Assembly (NCBI GenBank): GCA_022606425.2
Contig: JAHDVF020000167.1
Location: forward strand, 682,001-746,000
DNA length: 64,000 nt
Direction of reading: 5' to 3'
Origin: Lepidostoma basale
Lineage: Eukaryota > Arthropoda > Insecta > Trichoptera > Lepidostomatidae
The position numbers and the translations under genes were made by a program. Shown piece by piece: positions 13,801-26,720 of the stretch. Within the stretch, counting starts at the first letter, position 1; each line of letters starts with the position of its first letter. The notes beneath the pieces were generated by a model, which saw nothing but the letters and a program-made list of their open reading frames with translations, did not search any database and had not been told where the DNA came from.

Positions 13801-16388
13801 TTAATGTTACTTTGCCACAAAATCCCACATTTTTTAAGTCGTAATAAACAAATGCAAATAGAAATTTGTTTTTAATGTTAGATTTTTTTAAACTTTACCA
13901 GTTCAATTACAACGTTTTGTTTGATCGAAATGCAAATGGTTTATTCTGTGCACGCCCCGCTTAAGTGCTTTTAATCAATTCACATCTAAACTTCCAACCC
14001 ATCATGCTTCAATTTCTCATGTTTCAATGCTTATTAGTGTGTGATGCGAAGTGAGCGCAAGCCAACCCCGGTACGGCCGCCGTGCACGGACTGCATTGCA
14101 TTAGCCGACACCGATACCCGGCGAGTTCTCAGACTTGTACCGAGCACCCCTGTTCCAGAAGGGGGAAATATCAAAGTCATACAACGCGTTTTGAGCTATA
14201 ATGCTATATCTTGCAACACTTTATGGACGCTTAAATTTAATGGTCTAATCAAACCCCCGCTTAAGCAATCATAATGTTGAATGTTTGCTACGTGGCTCTA
14301 GAGATCACGCCCGCTCCAGTCTGTATAGCCTTTTGCCACTTTATCCGTATTGTTTCGTGTACTGGTGTAATGGAACTCTGTTAAGCACGTACAGTTTATA
14401 AAATTTTGCAAATTACTTCGTCAACATCGACATATTTTAAATTGTTGATTAATTTTATTCGTCTCTAAGTTTGTCTCCTTTTTATATCTGCTTTTTAATA
14501 TTATATAATATATACATTACACAATACGGTAACACATAAAAAAATTGAGGTTTCTTTTGAAATACACCCTGTGAAATAAATTCCAGTCCACTAAACTTTT
14601 TTTGCTATTTTTCCCATCCCCCGAATTCGCGAAACTGAAACGCAGATTTATTTGAGTAGAATGGAAGTATAAAAGCGGGCAATTGACGACACGTGTCTTG
14701 CAGACAAAACCTCCCCACAACCTGATTCCATCCCCCGCCATCTCAATAACAAAGATTTCTCTTTACTTTCGGGATCACCCCCGCGGCCCGCGCACCTCGC
14801 GGCGGTCGGAGCGAGACTTCCTGCAATAAAACAATATAAACAGATAGTCCATATTAGGCGCATAACATCTAAGACTCTCGATAAATTGCTTTTCTGTAAA
14901 GCAATTAAGGAAATGGAATCCCAGATTAATAGTCCGAATTAATTATTCCTTTCTCTTCGGAAAAATAACATTTTATTAGAATTAATTGAACGTAGCCCTT
15001 ACATTTATCTTAGATTGTGCTTTTTCTTTATTATATTATTCAAAGCAAAAAAATCCTGTACTAAGTAATAATCGTGTTTTCAAAGTTTTACTTTAGACCT
15101 TAAACAGGATTCTTACAAATTGCCGCAACGCGATTTAAGTTCACAATTCTCCTGCATCTCACCATGTTAGATGGCATGTAACCTATTATATTTTTACCTA
15201 GCACAACCCTATCACCATCGTCACGATAACAATAATAACGATGGTAACATTTATTTCCTTCCACCCATTTATCCGACGAAAACACCGGCTCAAATCAAGT
15301 TACGCGTGGAAGCATGTGTAAAGTTTCCACGACGGCTCAGGCAGTCAGCCGGGCGCCGGCGAGTCGCCCCGGGCACACCTAGCGCCCTGCAACCCTGATC
15401 CGCCCTCGCCCTCCGCCCTCCGCCCGCCACCGCGCCAGCCTCCCCGCCCTCCCACCCCCGCCCAGCAAACAGCACCGATAACCGGCTAATCTTTCTGTTC
15501 GCCAAATGATGCGCGTTAACATACATCTTTCTCGCTGAGAAAAATCCTGTTTTTCTGTCGTCGGTTTTCATCTCTTGCGTGTATTGTTGCCGGTTGACAA
15601 CATGTCTTATATATAACAAGCGTAGAGATGTTTTCTTCTCTCGTTTAATGTCAATAATTTTTTCTCTAAGAAATATCTTTTGTTTTATTCGTAGTGGTTA
15701 ATTTTAAGGATGCGAATAACATAATTTATAGAAAATGTTGAACTTTTTTTGTAGATAACTCTTCCAGAAAAAAATAAGGGGGAAGGCCTTAAAATATTTA
15801 TGAGTGACTAAAGATGAGGCGCGGTGCCGCCCAAATTTCGACATGAAAAACATTTCCACACCGGTTGTAAAAAACGCAATTAGCAAATTAATTCCTTTCG
15901 TTTCACTCCGCCCACTCGCGTTGGAACGAGCGTATCCCAATTTTTCCGTGCTTCTCGGATTGTTTTCTTTCCGGGCACTATAAATAAAGGCTTCTAGGGG
16001 ACAATCATAAGTGGAGAGCGACTGTTTGGCGTCTTTTAAATATTTCGCTTCCCTTAATAACACATTAAATATAACAGCTTCCGCATATCCGTGTCTATAT
16101 ATTTTTATTATCCTAACTTGTGCGTATCACAGCGTGCGTGTGCCCCTTGTGATCATAATTGCTGCGGAGGGCAAGTCTACTGGCCAACTTACTCCCCTTA
16201 TAGTCGATTCATTATCATCGTGAATACTTATTGCCCGTATACTATCTTAAAGCCATTCGAACTTTTACTCGCTTATACGAAATGCTAATAATAACCACGC
16301 ATTGATAATTGTTATGGACCACTGAAATAAATATTTATGCATCTGAAATATATGTGATTCAACACGATCTGTGTAATTTAAATATCTT
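13801..16388. other. Intronic sequence without recognised genes
   Basis: GC-enriched patches at 14040-14160, 14690-14830 and 15290-15490; the last is strongly C-rich on the + strand. The open frames at 15290-15619 and 15704-16063 on the minus strand show no domain and are explained by base composition. No matched repeats. Confidence 0.45.
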
Positions 16389-16745
16389 CTTCTTTTGGTG
16401 CCGTGCCAGGTCCCTCCAATATTGGCGAACACTACAACAAAGGTATTCGCCATAGTGATTCCTGGAAAAGGTGACCAGAGTGGTTTCCCGTTGCCTTCTT
16501 TGGTGGATTTTTCTGTCGGGGTTACCTTCCCTTAGCTAGTTGGATCTGTTTTGGAGGCGCCAGAAACTCGCCTTTCATCTCCTTGTTATCTGCTGTGATC
16601 ACACGGTTATGAGTGTGATCCTATTGCCCGGGGTTTGCGACAGGGACGCTAACGAGTTGGACTAGTCAGTAGTGTTGCTGGTGGAATGCAACTGGGCGTT
16701 TCGCATCAGTTTATAGAATCACACCCCCCAGCAAGATGTGACTCG
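16389..16745 (-). mobile_element. Non-LTR retrotransposon 3' region or SINE-like repeat fragment
   Basis: Read on the minus strand the segment ends in a gaagaaga tail (plus-strand ttcttctt at 16388) and includes gaaggcaacgggaaaccact. The same string, slightly changed (gcaacgggaaactacc), occurs in the SINE family body. I recall this motif from 3' ends of insect non-LTR elements. No readable RT protein remains. Assignment to a named family is not possible. Confidence 0.5.
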
Positions 16746-17689
16746 CCGCGACCCTACTGACAATTCGAACCCCAAATTAAATATAAAGATCCTGTCAAAT
16801 TAAATATAAAAACTGGAAATAAAAGCAAATCACAAATAATAATATCCTTGTTTTTTATGTGAAAATCTCTCTTTTAGAGATAGCCCACAAAGATGATAAG
16901 TCTAGTAGAATTAATTATTCAAGGGGGAATATTTGAATTCAGACTGGCGTGGTGGCAGAGTGCGCGACACCGCCTACCTTACAGGGATATTAATTCCGAG
17001 ATGGCGTTATAAAATAACGCCTTTTATTCTAGTATTTTATATGTATTTGCTCTCCCCAAACTGCTGTCAGGGCAGACAAGCCGCGCCCGGAGCCCGGAGC
17101 CGGAGCCGGAGCCCAGAGCCGCGGAGCACGACGCTAGAGTAATTGATACTCGTCTCACAATATGCCAAAACTTTTGACAACTCGGGCAGTTTCAAATTTC
17201 GGTTTGAGGTATATCGATCTCCTTAAATTACGTAACTCTATCAAAAAATCCGCTTCGTGTGGTGGAAACTTTTCAAAAGTACTGGAATATTTAAAATTTA
17301 CTCGAATTACCGGATAAAGCCTATTATGAAACCCATTACTTGCCGTAATAGCTTCCATTCAATGCATGTTCAATGGTTTTTCAACTTTTTATTCGGTGTC
17401 ACGGTATGTTAAGGAATGCGGGAAAAATTCCCGTGATATTATGAAAATCTAATTTGAAATTGTAGACTGAGAACCCGCCTTACCCTTTTTTTATTTCCGA
17501 ATTCCTGTTTCAGGTACAAAGTTATACGTATATAATTTATAATTTATTACGCGTGATGCCTACTACCAGATGTCAGACATCAAATACAATCATTTATTTT
17601 AATAAAGTAAATTTTAATACTGCATATTGTCTTTTGAACGTTAAACTATTTTACAAATCATGAATATGAATACAAACGCTTGTTTTTGA
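16746..17689. other. Intronic sequence, no gene seen
   Basis: Includes a short GA/GC-rich tandem tract at 17080-17115 (repeated ggagcc units), otherwise unremarkable AT-rich sequence. Confidence 0.4.
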
Positions 17690-17775
17690 GACGTTTTATT
17701 ATTAAGTATTATATTATATTTTACAGGAATGACATGTTTTGCCATACCATTTCATCTTCTGGAAAAATACGTTTT
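17690..17775. mobile_element. Partial TTCTAGAA-family palindromic element
   Basis: Carries gagacgttttatta, a block reading caggaatgacatgttttgcc, and atcttctggaaaaatacg, matching one arm of the complete copies. The other arm is lost. Confidence 0.5.
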
Positions 17776-18519
17776 TAATCATATTAAAAAATTAAAATAA
17801 ATAAATGTTTCTATCACCGCAATAAACAATATATATCGGATTGTGACAAACAATTGTATTTTGTATTGTAATAGAATCGTAAAAGTGCAATACACCCGTG
17901 AAAACCCTTCCAGAAAGAACCGATTAGCTGGACCCAAATCACGCTTTCCCCAACAAACAACCGCCAGCCCCCTACGGGCCACCTAATGCACACGAATGCT
18001 TTTTTGTCAGGGCTGCGAAGAGGTTCGCCATCGATTACGTCACAGCCGAATGGTCCTTTTTGCCCCGCTTCTTGCTACTCCACGTCAGAAACACGACTGG
18101 GTTTCTTGCGTGCGTAAATCCACAATGGCGCCCCGCCCGAATCCGAAAACCCGACTCTGTATTGATAAGGAACATCTGAAAAGGCATTCGAAACTTTCAA
18201 CTGAGTAACAATTTTCGTATAAAAAACACAAAAGGAAATACGTACATTTATCCCTAATGAAAATGGCTCCGAACCTTTCGTTTTAATCGAACGTATTACT
18301 TGCCGGTTGACATATCAGGAAAAGGATAAGAACATTCTTAGGAGTTGTTAAATGCAAATAAATATTGTATGATATTCATTTTGATTAAATATAAAAAAAA
18401 TAATGCTGTAACAGATTGAATGGTGGATATAGAATGTTGAAAAAAATATATTTTATTGGACCACAGAACCGAAGGATATTGATACAAACATTAGAAACAT
18501 TTATTACCATTTCAATAAC
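17776..18519. other. Intronic sequence, no gene seen
   Basis: 17930-18170 is GC-enriched and unique-looking; frames at 17779 (minus) and 17996 (plus) have no recognisable motif. Confidence 0.4.
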
Positions 18520-18662
18520 ATAATTAATACGAAAGAAAACATCTGTTCTAGAATATTTATTGTATTATCTGGCAATGGTATATTTCGCTTTGCTAAGGCA
18601 TTATCAAATATTTTCATAATAATGGGTTTTACATAATTTCTTGTAGAAACAAACAATATTTC
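18520..18662. mobile_element. Palindromic MITE-like element (TTCTAGAA family)
   Basis: Begins aattaatacgaa then gaaaacatctgttctagaat, has tttcgctttgctaaggcatt followed by atcaaat in the centre, and closes with atttcttgtagaaac. The minus strand gives TTGATAA, T, stem GCCTT...AAGC, then GAAAT: the same small core as in other copies, with one altered base in GAAAC. Confidence 0.65.
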
Positions 18663-18964
18663 AATAATTCAAATAATTTAAGCACAGGCCAGGAAAGAAG
18701 AGTGCAGCTATCGATATTATCTGTCTATCTTTTTAAGTAAACAGCATGATAGTTAGTTGAAAATGAATTAAACGTAAACTTGTTTATTTATTTAACGAAA
18801 TTCATATCGAGTTCACTGTAACAGAAATGTGAAACTGTTTACAGTTTATAAAATTAATTTTACTATCTGAAATTTCGTGATACGAGTTTGAATTTCATTT
18901 GTAAATAATGAAAAAATAAAATTTTATTAAAAATTACATTTTATCATATATTTAGTTAAATTGC

Positions 18965-19066
18965 ACTTAGGGTTATGGCTTTTACTGGTTTCGGCAGCTC
19001 GCTGCCATCTTCTGGTGCCGAAGATGGCAGCGAGCTACCGAAACCGGTCTATACTATAAACCTAAA
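18965..19066. repeat. Perfectly folded inverted-repeat element
   Basis: Arms 18985-19012 and 19020-19047 are reverse complements at 26 of 28 positions, with a 7-nt loop (tggtgcc). Weaker pairing extends out to about 18965 and 19066 (gggttatgg against ctataaacc). Both strands contain GAAGAT, a GGCAG...CTGCC-type hairpin, then CGAAACC. This is the compact form of the motif found in the element at 62910-63426. Confidence 0.85.
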
Positions 19067-20439
19067 TGGAATTTAAGTAAATATATATTTTACTATAATA
19101 TAATATATATTATATATTTTTAACATAATTGTTTATAATTTGTTTTAAAGTTGAACAACTGAAGACACATTTATCCAAAGTGAAGAGATAACTCTTGCGA
19201 AGTAATGGTCGTGCACGTCTGTCGGCCACAACATGTAAGGACTTTATTTGGCCGAATTATGGTTGTTGTCAGAAAACGGAAACTGCGCTGGAAATGATTG
19301 TGCTGTGCGGTAATAACCTTAAATACTAACGGATTTGCATTCAAGTGGAGGACTTCCCAAGATAGCGTTTCTTGTATTTTCAAATTTACAGACTGCATTT
19401 CTTATGCAAATCTTCCCCCGTCTAGAAAGAGGCCCCACTTCATGTTTATTTAGGTTTTCACAATAAAGCCTTCGACTAACGTTTGTACAGCGTCCGTTTT
19501 TTCCATTTCCCCCAAGAGTCGGCAACTTAGAAAAAGTTTTCTTTCTTTAAAATGCTCCAGTCTTCTTTCTGACATTGAAAGTACCTTCGCATACAACAAT
19601 ACAAATTATTTTCGGGGTAGAATCTACATTTTTAAAAAAACATTTTGAATATCTCTTCTAGGTTTACTCATAAAGTTTAGGACGGCACATATTTTTGTTC
19701 GTAATGTATCAGAGTTTACAACGATTTCATAATAAATTCAATTAGAATCGTAATTGCTGTAATACCGCGAGGGAGATAACATTACCTGGAACTGAATACT
19801 TCATCGCAAAATATTAGTTGAAACCTTCATCCGCTGCCACGCACAGACCCTTCGCAGAAGGTATCCTTTATCCTTCAAAGAACGCGTGAAACAAACATTT
19901 TCCTCACTAATTGTGTTAAGCCAGCGATGAAACGGTGAAATTTAATTGGCAACCTGCTCTTCCAACAATGCAGACATCATTCACAATTATATTTCGTTAG
20001 TTCTTCGCCTATTGTTTTCGAAAATCCATTTTGTTATACTACATACGAACATTCTGCTGATTCTTTAACAATGACATTGTATAAAATTAATATCATTTTT
20101 AACGCTTTTATTTGTTTTTATATCTTTCAGTTTATTACATAATTTCAATACCAACTGCAAAAAAACGATGCAAACTCTTAACATAAAAATAAAAAAGCGT
20201 ACAAATTAGTGGTTGGGGAAATATTATATTTAAACAAGCTGGAAATTAAAATAATCAATTATACAATTATTTATAAGTGCATAGTAAATACGTGCACAAA
20301 TTTATTTAATCATGTTAGTTTAAGACAAAATGGAATTTTAGATCGTTGTTGAACAACAATAAACAAATAGAGATGCGATTGTCTTTTTTGAGTTTATTTT
20401 TATTTATTATTTCTTAGACAAAGATGTGAAACTTCATAT
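19067..20439. other. Intronic sequence, no gene seen
   Basis: AT-rich at both ends. 19150-19560 has more balanced composition and several short minus-strand frames with no recognisable domain. Confidence 0.4.
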
Positions 20440-20715
20440 AAAATTATTAATACTTATGAAAACATCTGTTCTCTAGAATTTATGTAATTACTTTATGGGA
20501 ATTAAATACATTATCAGAGCGGCTCAGGACAGGGACAGATTCGCCGAGGTGATCGCCAGCGTTGGGGGGACCCGACAGGGCACTTGAAGAAGAAGAAATA
20601 CATTATGAAATGTTTTGTTTCAAATAATTAATAATGCCTTAGCAAGCCGAAACATGTCATTCCCATAAAATATATTCCAACTTCTAGAAAATTAACGTTT
20701 TCATTCGTATTATAA
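20440..20715. mobile_element. Palindromic MITE-like element interrupted by a retrotransposon tail
   Basis: Outer arms tacttatgaaaacatctgtt then ctctagaa (left) and cttctagaaaa, aacgttttcattcgta (right) are reverse complements. The inner left arm (tatgggaattaaatacatta) is interrupted at 20515-20595 by an unrelated insertion and resumes as tacattatgaaatg. The right arm has taataatgccttagcaagcc then gaaacatgtcattccca, the ribozyme-like core. Removing the insertion and one copy of the 11-bp repeat restores the continuity of the arm. Confidence 0.8.
20515..20595 (+). mobile_element. 81-bp (GAA)n-tailed non-LTR retrotransposon insertion with 11-bp TSD
   Basis: Flanked by direct repeats AAATACATTAT at 20504-20514 and 20596-20606. 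The insert reads in the + frame RAAQDRDRFAEVIASVGGT followed by a few residues and a stop, then a gaagaagaag tail. The protein matches the end of the larger copy at 48905-49215 (LFRAAQDREAYSSVIVNVGDT). It is therefore an extremely 5'-truncated insertion of the same family. Confidence 0.9.
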
Positions 20716-22159
20716 GTTTATTTTTGTTGGAATCAACATAATTTTCAAATCAGCTGTAAGACAATGGTGTAAAATTATCGCTTTGTTCTGCCGGCATTAT
20801 GCAATTATGAAAAATGAGAAAATGTACGATTACTTCCATGATTTATTTTCCCCGTCCGCGTAAAATAAATTACCGAGTATCCTGGAGAAGTTTGATGGGC
20901 ACAGGAAGATAGTTCCATAGACATGTGAGGAATACACGTATTATACAAGCCGCGCGCTGAATGTAATCTGACAAGACGAATGGAATCTAATGTAATAAAC
21001 TATTCCTTTAGGTTTCTATTCATAATGCGCCCCTCTTGTCTGCTTTAACCGGATCACACGCGGTTCTTTGCTATTGTTATGAAAGTTCAACTGTTTGAAT
21101 GCATTATAACATTGTTTTTCTTGTACATTTACAGCTCTGTCATATTCCGCAACAGCGTTACTCGAGTTTGTAAGCGATTTTGCTAGTTTGAACTCAAATG
21201 AAAAGGCATTTGTAATTGTAAATATATTTCTCGTCGCTCGAACACGAAGACATTCTGAATTGTCTTTAAGACATTTTAGAACTGAACATTTGAATAAAAG
21301 TGTCACCATCGCAGGACTATCGAAGCGTAAAGACTTTGAAATAAATGTACACCAATCAATCTTCCCCTTGGCAACAATGTGCCTAACGTCATATTCACCA
21401 TTCAATCTCTTATCGTCTCTGTCACGCTCCCGAGCGAAAAAAAGTATCGTTTTGTCTGACTGACAAATCGCCTTAAGGGAAGAAAAATTCGCACGGTGCG
21501 TGACGACTTATCACTTTGTGAAAAACCCTCCTTAAATCCGATCCTAACGTCGCGACTCGCTTAAGAGCGGCGAGGCGCGGAGTCACAAGATCCGATCAAC
21601 CGCTTCGTGTCTCTTTGTTCGGCGTCATTTGTAATAGCGCCGGCGGGATGGTGACGCCCCGTCGTCCGGAGGTCTGACGCGGCTCTGCAGCATGAGGCGC
21701 TAGAGATAGGTAGGCACCTAATAGGAAACAGGAAGGCTCCCCGCCTTTCTTACGGCGCTCTTTATTATGTGTGTCTCCAAAGGATTTCAGTTCTTTTCAA
21801 TTGAAGATTTTGTTATTCAGGTTTTTATCACGCTCACATTTAGATAGTCATATCGATTTACAGGGGAGGCTTCAGTCATGACGTCACGGCACAGCTGAAA
21901 TCTTTTTTTCTCGTTTTTTCATAAATTTATAATAAAATATTAAAATGTACTCATGGTTTCTAAAAATATTACGTAAAACTTTATAATAAGTATCATATTA
22001 TATATTCAGAAATAATCCGTTTGTGGAAGTTTTATTATATTTATATGTTAGTGAAATGTTTTGCCTTGCTATAACATTAACAAACGGTATTTTATAAAGC
22101 TTTAGCATCCTTAAACATGTAATTATCTTAAATGTTAAGCAAAAAAAAGATATCATCAA
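20716..22159. other. Intronic sequence; GC-enriched block at 21480-21720
   Basis: 21021-21463 contains overlapping open frames on both strands without a known domain. 21540-21720 is GC-enriched and unique-looking (gcgccggcgggatggtgacg). A full TGACGTCA lies at 21879-21886. No matched repeats. Confidence 0.4.
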
Positions 22160-22400
22160 AACTCCAATAAAACAATCTTCTTCTTTCGGTCTCCTGTCAG
22201 GTTCCCCGACGTTGATTATCACTTAAGAGTAGGCATCTCTCTAATTGGCAACTCGAAACAGCTCCTGAATGCTCCGTAAGCCAGTCCAGTCTCTTGTGTT
22301 GTGAAGCCAGGAGATTCGCTTCCTGCCAACACTTCGTCGACCTTTTATTTTTCTCTCAGACATCAGATGCAGCAATTCATGTTTTTCTCCCCTATTCCCA
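22160..22400 (-). pseudogene. Non-LTR RT C-terminal fragment with (GAA)n tail
   Basis: On the minus strand it reads ELLHLMSERKIKGRRSVGRK, then RISWLHNTRDWTGLRSIQEL, then FRVAN, a stop, RDAYS, and VIINVGEPDRRPKEED running into the gaagaag tail. This is the same C-terminal domain as in the copies at 33130 and 48905. In-frame stops show it is dead. The 5' part of the element is absent. Confidence 0.85.
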
Positions 22401-25400
22401 TGACTAAAATATGCCAACTTACCATTTAATATTAAATATTCTAATAAATTGTTAAAGATAAATGATATATGCTATATGACTGAATTTTTTATCAATGATT
22501 GTTTTTAATTTAAATCTTACTTATCGACAATATTAAATCCCAGGTTGTCATTTAAACGCCATTTCTTTGCGTTCTGATATTTTTAACGTGCAAGAATATG
22601 AAGGAGTCGAGCGAACGAACACAATCCTTTACCCAACGTATCTCGGTTTCATATCTCGAAGTTGGTGTGGAGAACCCACTCAGTATCTATTGTGTGCCAC
22701 AAAATCTAAAATTCCAAACCTGTCGGCCGGCGCCCGCTCTCGCTCGCCCGATACGTTAGACATTGCGGTGACCTTTAGCTTTCGGAATAAGTTTGAAGGG
22801 AATCAGAATATTCCCATTTCCTTCTTCCCCGTTGAGCCTGCAAGGGAGTATTGTTCCACGTTAGCCGAGATCATGTACCGCAGATTACGAACTATTTACA
22901 CGGGTTATGTGAGGTGACCTCGCAGGGCCGATGATTACAACCTCTCCGTGCCTCCGTATTTTATTTACCCGCAAGAATAGAACTAATAAAGCCAAGATAC
23001 CATCTCCGAAGAAATAAAAACTCAAGTTATAAAACTAGACATATTCGGAATAACGCTGAAAACTTTTGTGATTTCCCGATAGGAACCAAAGTTTTGTATT
23101 ACTAATACTTATACGCAGTATGAAATCAATTTCGGCATCAATCTGATAATTTAACAGTACTTTTTACGTAGGACCTTATATTCAAATTTCATTCCGACTC
23201 TCGTATTTATTTTACGACAGCGTAATACACAATTGAACATTTCGAAAATTCCTACGTTTTATATTTTCGGGAAAATTATACCGGTTCGCATAATTAAATT
23301 ATTTTTAGGTACTCTACTTAGATTCCGGGCCCAACTGTTAAATTTTTGGATCCAATTTTTAATTAATAAATTGCGCGTATGATAGAGAAAATACTATATT
23401 TATATTATGAACAAAGCTTCTAATTAACGTTGGCTTGTGAATAAAGTAGCACGTTAGACGCAGATATGGCCAGAGCAGAACTAACTAGGTGTAAGTAGCA
23501 ATCGACTCCTAACGAGGAATGTCTTCCATACACGGTTCGTAGGAGATTTTTCCGCGGAGCGATCGGCCCTGTTATTATGAACGCTCAGACGGATAAAGTT
23601 GGTATATAAACCGTCATCAGTCGTAATCGTAACTCGGCATTATTGCTGTCTTTAAAGTAGATTATGTCGTCTGCCTGGAGACGAGGTTACACATGAAGCC
23701 GCCCGCGCGCCCCGGACGGGGTCACTTCGGCGGCCATCGCCTATCTGATGGCGTGGGGTCTGGCGTTACTAAACTTAATCGAATTGTAACATTTTTTATA
23801 CTCTAGAACTTTCTCTATAAACACTTGTTAAAGAAAAACACGATTTCTGATCCTATAAACATGCCAAGAGCTCGAGTGTCAGCATTCGGATAGGCTAGAT
23901 TTCCTTAGAGATAATATCTTAGAGGTACGTTACTAAATAAAGTGCTTTTCGTGGGCAGTAAAGACCGAAATTCTAAAAAAAAAATCTTTCATACTCAGGA
24001 TTAGTTTCTATAGTGGTCATTGCCTCCAGAAACTTTCGTCGTTTGGAATATAAAATAACTTTACGACCCCCACTCGTCATCTTCTAAAACATTGCAGTAT
24101 TAAAGAATTTTATTTTTATATCCTTATAGAACTTCAGTAAATGGTAATAACGAAAACCTGGAATCAAGCATAATGTTCGTTAATTGATTACCCTTTATTT
24201 TAGGGGTTTTACTGTAAAATTGTGAATAAATCCACCAATGGTGTTTTCGGTCGGCTAAATTTGCGTCGTCCCAATTGGTATATCATTGTGCGTTCAGGCA
24301 GATTATCTTCGCGGGTGAAAAGCTCGAATTTAAAAATAAATCAACAGTCCAAATGTCCGGCCAAACAATGTACGTATTGTGTTTTCAGTTGCGCCGGCCA
24401 TTACTTTCGATCGAGTAAACCTTCAAACCTTTTCATGTTGGAAGCGGTCATACTCGTATCTCCCCCCACCACCCCTGACATTTGCTCAGCTCAGTGCAGC
24501 GATTATAGCTCTCGCTTGGCCGACGACCATTCATATAATAATTATATCAAAGCCCGCATATTAGATTACGTCGGCCGGCCCCCTCTAACACCGCAGATTC
24601 GAATATGGAGTGAGAAGGATGGACGCTCTTCTCTGGGTGCCCCTTAGTTTCGCTCCGTTTTGTTATTAGAGTGAAAATTATGTATTTTACCAGGCGAGAC
24701 AGCCTTACAGAATTAACGAAGCAAAACATTCCGGAAAGTCACCGCCTGCTAGACGATAGCGTACTTGTTCCATTTTTATTAGCATCGATATTCGCATTTG
24801 CGATTTTCTTACAACCAAGAGAAATTTCTTTCATAAAGACGTTAATTAGATATTTTGCTCGGCATTTCATTCCTCGTTACTAAATTCAATGCGTAGCAAA
24901 CTTTTAACGACAGCAACTTTTCCATTCTTTCATGAATAAAATTGTTATTTGCCTTATGCACAAAATAAATTAAGTCAGTACGGCGGAGTCACTTCAAAGT
25001 GAAATAACAAGGGATAGGGGCTGTGCTAGAAATGGCAGAATAAATCTTTAAGTTGGCAGCTCGCGTGCCCCTCAGTCGGGGTCGTCAATCACAGTGGCGA
25101 GCGTATGAAGCTTCATTGAATAAAATATGTCCTCGCGGCGAGCCTAACGAAGAACGTCGGCCGGCTCAGCCTTGTTCCTGGGCTCCGATCTATTTCCGAA
25201 TTAAGCCCCGATATAAAATAGTCGAAACGGTGGCATTTGCTGGCCGGCTTTTTGAAATGGATTTTCAATATTTGATCGAGCAAATTGAGAAGGTAAGAGG
25301 AAATTAATTCGTTATCGCCCGATGCTCTGCCAAAGGATCGGAGGAAATTGTTATACTGAGCCATCGTAATTCATTTCGTGAAATGGATTATAATTGAATA

Positions 25401-25719
25401 TTTTAAATAAATAACCGCCGTTGTAGTAAAACTTTTAATGATGTTATATTCTTTGTTCGATAAATATTAGTTATTGAAAGGGTTACTTAAGTAATGGCCT
25501 TGAGTTTTAACAATTGAACAGTACAATTATATACTATAAATATCTACCCTATAGTACTCACAATTTACGTGAAATAATGTTATTTTTTTAACGGCATGCA
25601 CGGTATTTAATTCCCTCATATGTAGCTTATTAATGATTTAAATGCGATGCAAAATATACTCTGTGTTGTATGCTTTTAAATGCGGTAATTGCTAGTGGGT
25701 ATAATATCGAAAAGGGGAG
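22401..25719. other. Intronic sequence, several GC-enriched patches
   Basis: 22560-22930 and 24240-24640 contain longer than average open frames (116 and 141 codons) but without recognisable domain, conserved motif or splice structure. 23640-23770 is a GC-rich unique patch. 25050-25370 has overlapping frames on both strands. Nothing can be called a gene. Confidence 0.45.
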
Positions 25720-26720
25720 TACTGACGTCATTAGCATTGATACATTACGGCGGGGTATTTAGCCGCCAGATTTGAGCCTCCGCCTGGCATCAACCAGTCG
25801 TGCCGATTGTGATCGAGTTAGTCCGATTACAGAGGTCCCGATCATCTGCAATTAGATGTGGGTCCGTCGGCTGCTCGCAGCCGGCATCATCATTAAAGAG
25901 ATTAAAATAAACAGCGTAAAACACGAGCACATCAGCGGGGTGCGATCACCGGAACAATTGTTAGTGCCGGTAAATCCGCACATTATCCCCATATGCGAGG
26001 ATTAAAGTTCCCGTCCGATTGATCAGTGCCAAACAATCCATTTGCGCCGGTAATGTTTTAATGCATTGGCCCAGTAAACAGCGTGTCAGTCAAGCCGGCA
26101 CATTTCGATTTGCAATTAAAAGGTAATGCCGCCATTAGGGGTATAATAAGGCTCCCCGCCACCCCCGACTCGCTGCCCGCCGCCTGCTCTGCGTTTCAGC
26201 CCGCTGGGGTTGGATTTAACCCCATTTCCTGAACCTCAGGCCAGGATTATCTCTTAACCCGTATCAACGTGATGTCGAAGGAACGCACGCAATTTTCCGT
26301 TTCATTATCGCCGCGCTTATCGATACGGAATTAACGGAGTTTATATCTTTTTGCAAACAGCTTGAGCGGAATATACAATACTTATCCGATTGTTCGTTAT
26401 TACCGAGAACTATCCTACCCCTGACTGCGGTGGGCGAAATTCGAACGTTTTATTTATTTGCTATTATATTTGGAGATTACATCTGCTTGATTCCATTCAA
26501 CACTCACGGCTACAGCACGTGTGCGTTACGCCGCTGCGGATTATTTAAAGTTTATAAAAGCGATGTGTTTCATTAACCACTCCGAAGCACGAGTTTCCGT
26601 GCGGCTGTAAAAGGTAGCTTACTATTATTCTTATCCGAGATAAAATTGATTGTTCGCACTTCACGAGGCCGCGAGTCTCCGTGTGATCTCCGCGCGTTTA
26701 TTTTTTGTGTTCATCTCATT
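25720..26720. promoter_or_regulatory. Candidate conserved intronic enhancer region
   Basis: About 1 kb of balanced, unique sequence with no repeats, few homopolymer runs, and dense short motifs: TGACGTCA at 25723-25730, cattagcattgat, gattgtgatcgagttag, tgcaattagatg, catcatcattaaagag, taatgttttaatgcattgg. Its texture contrasts with flanking AT-rich sequence. Function is inferred only from composition and motif density; cross-species conservation would decide. Confidence 0.35.

Noticed and set aside
15290..15619. 109-codon minus-strand frame rich in Arg/Gly/Ala
   Set aside because: Follows a C-rich strand tract; composition explains it, and no motif is present.
18985..19047. Possible microRNA precursor hairpin
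   Set aside because: The pairing is almost perfect over 28 bp with a 7-nt loop and the same core recurs in other repeats, which fits a foldback element better than a miRNA gene.
24222..24647. 141-codon + strand open frame, the longest in the window
   Set aside because: No recognisable domain, signal or membrane segment, and codon usage like the background; no splice partner. Consistent with chance in a GC-balanced stretch.
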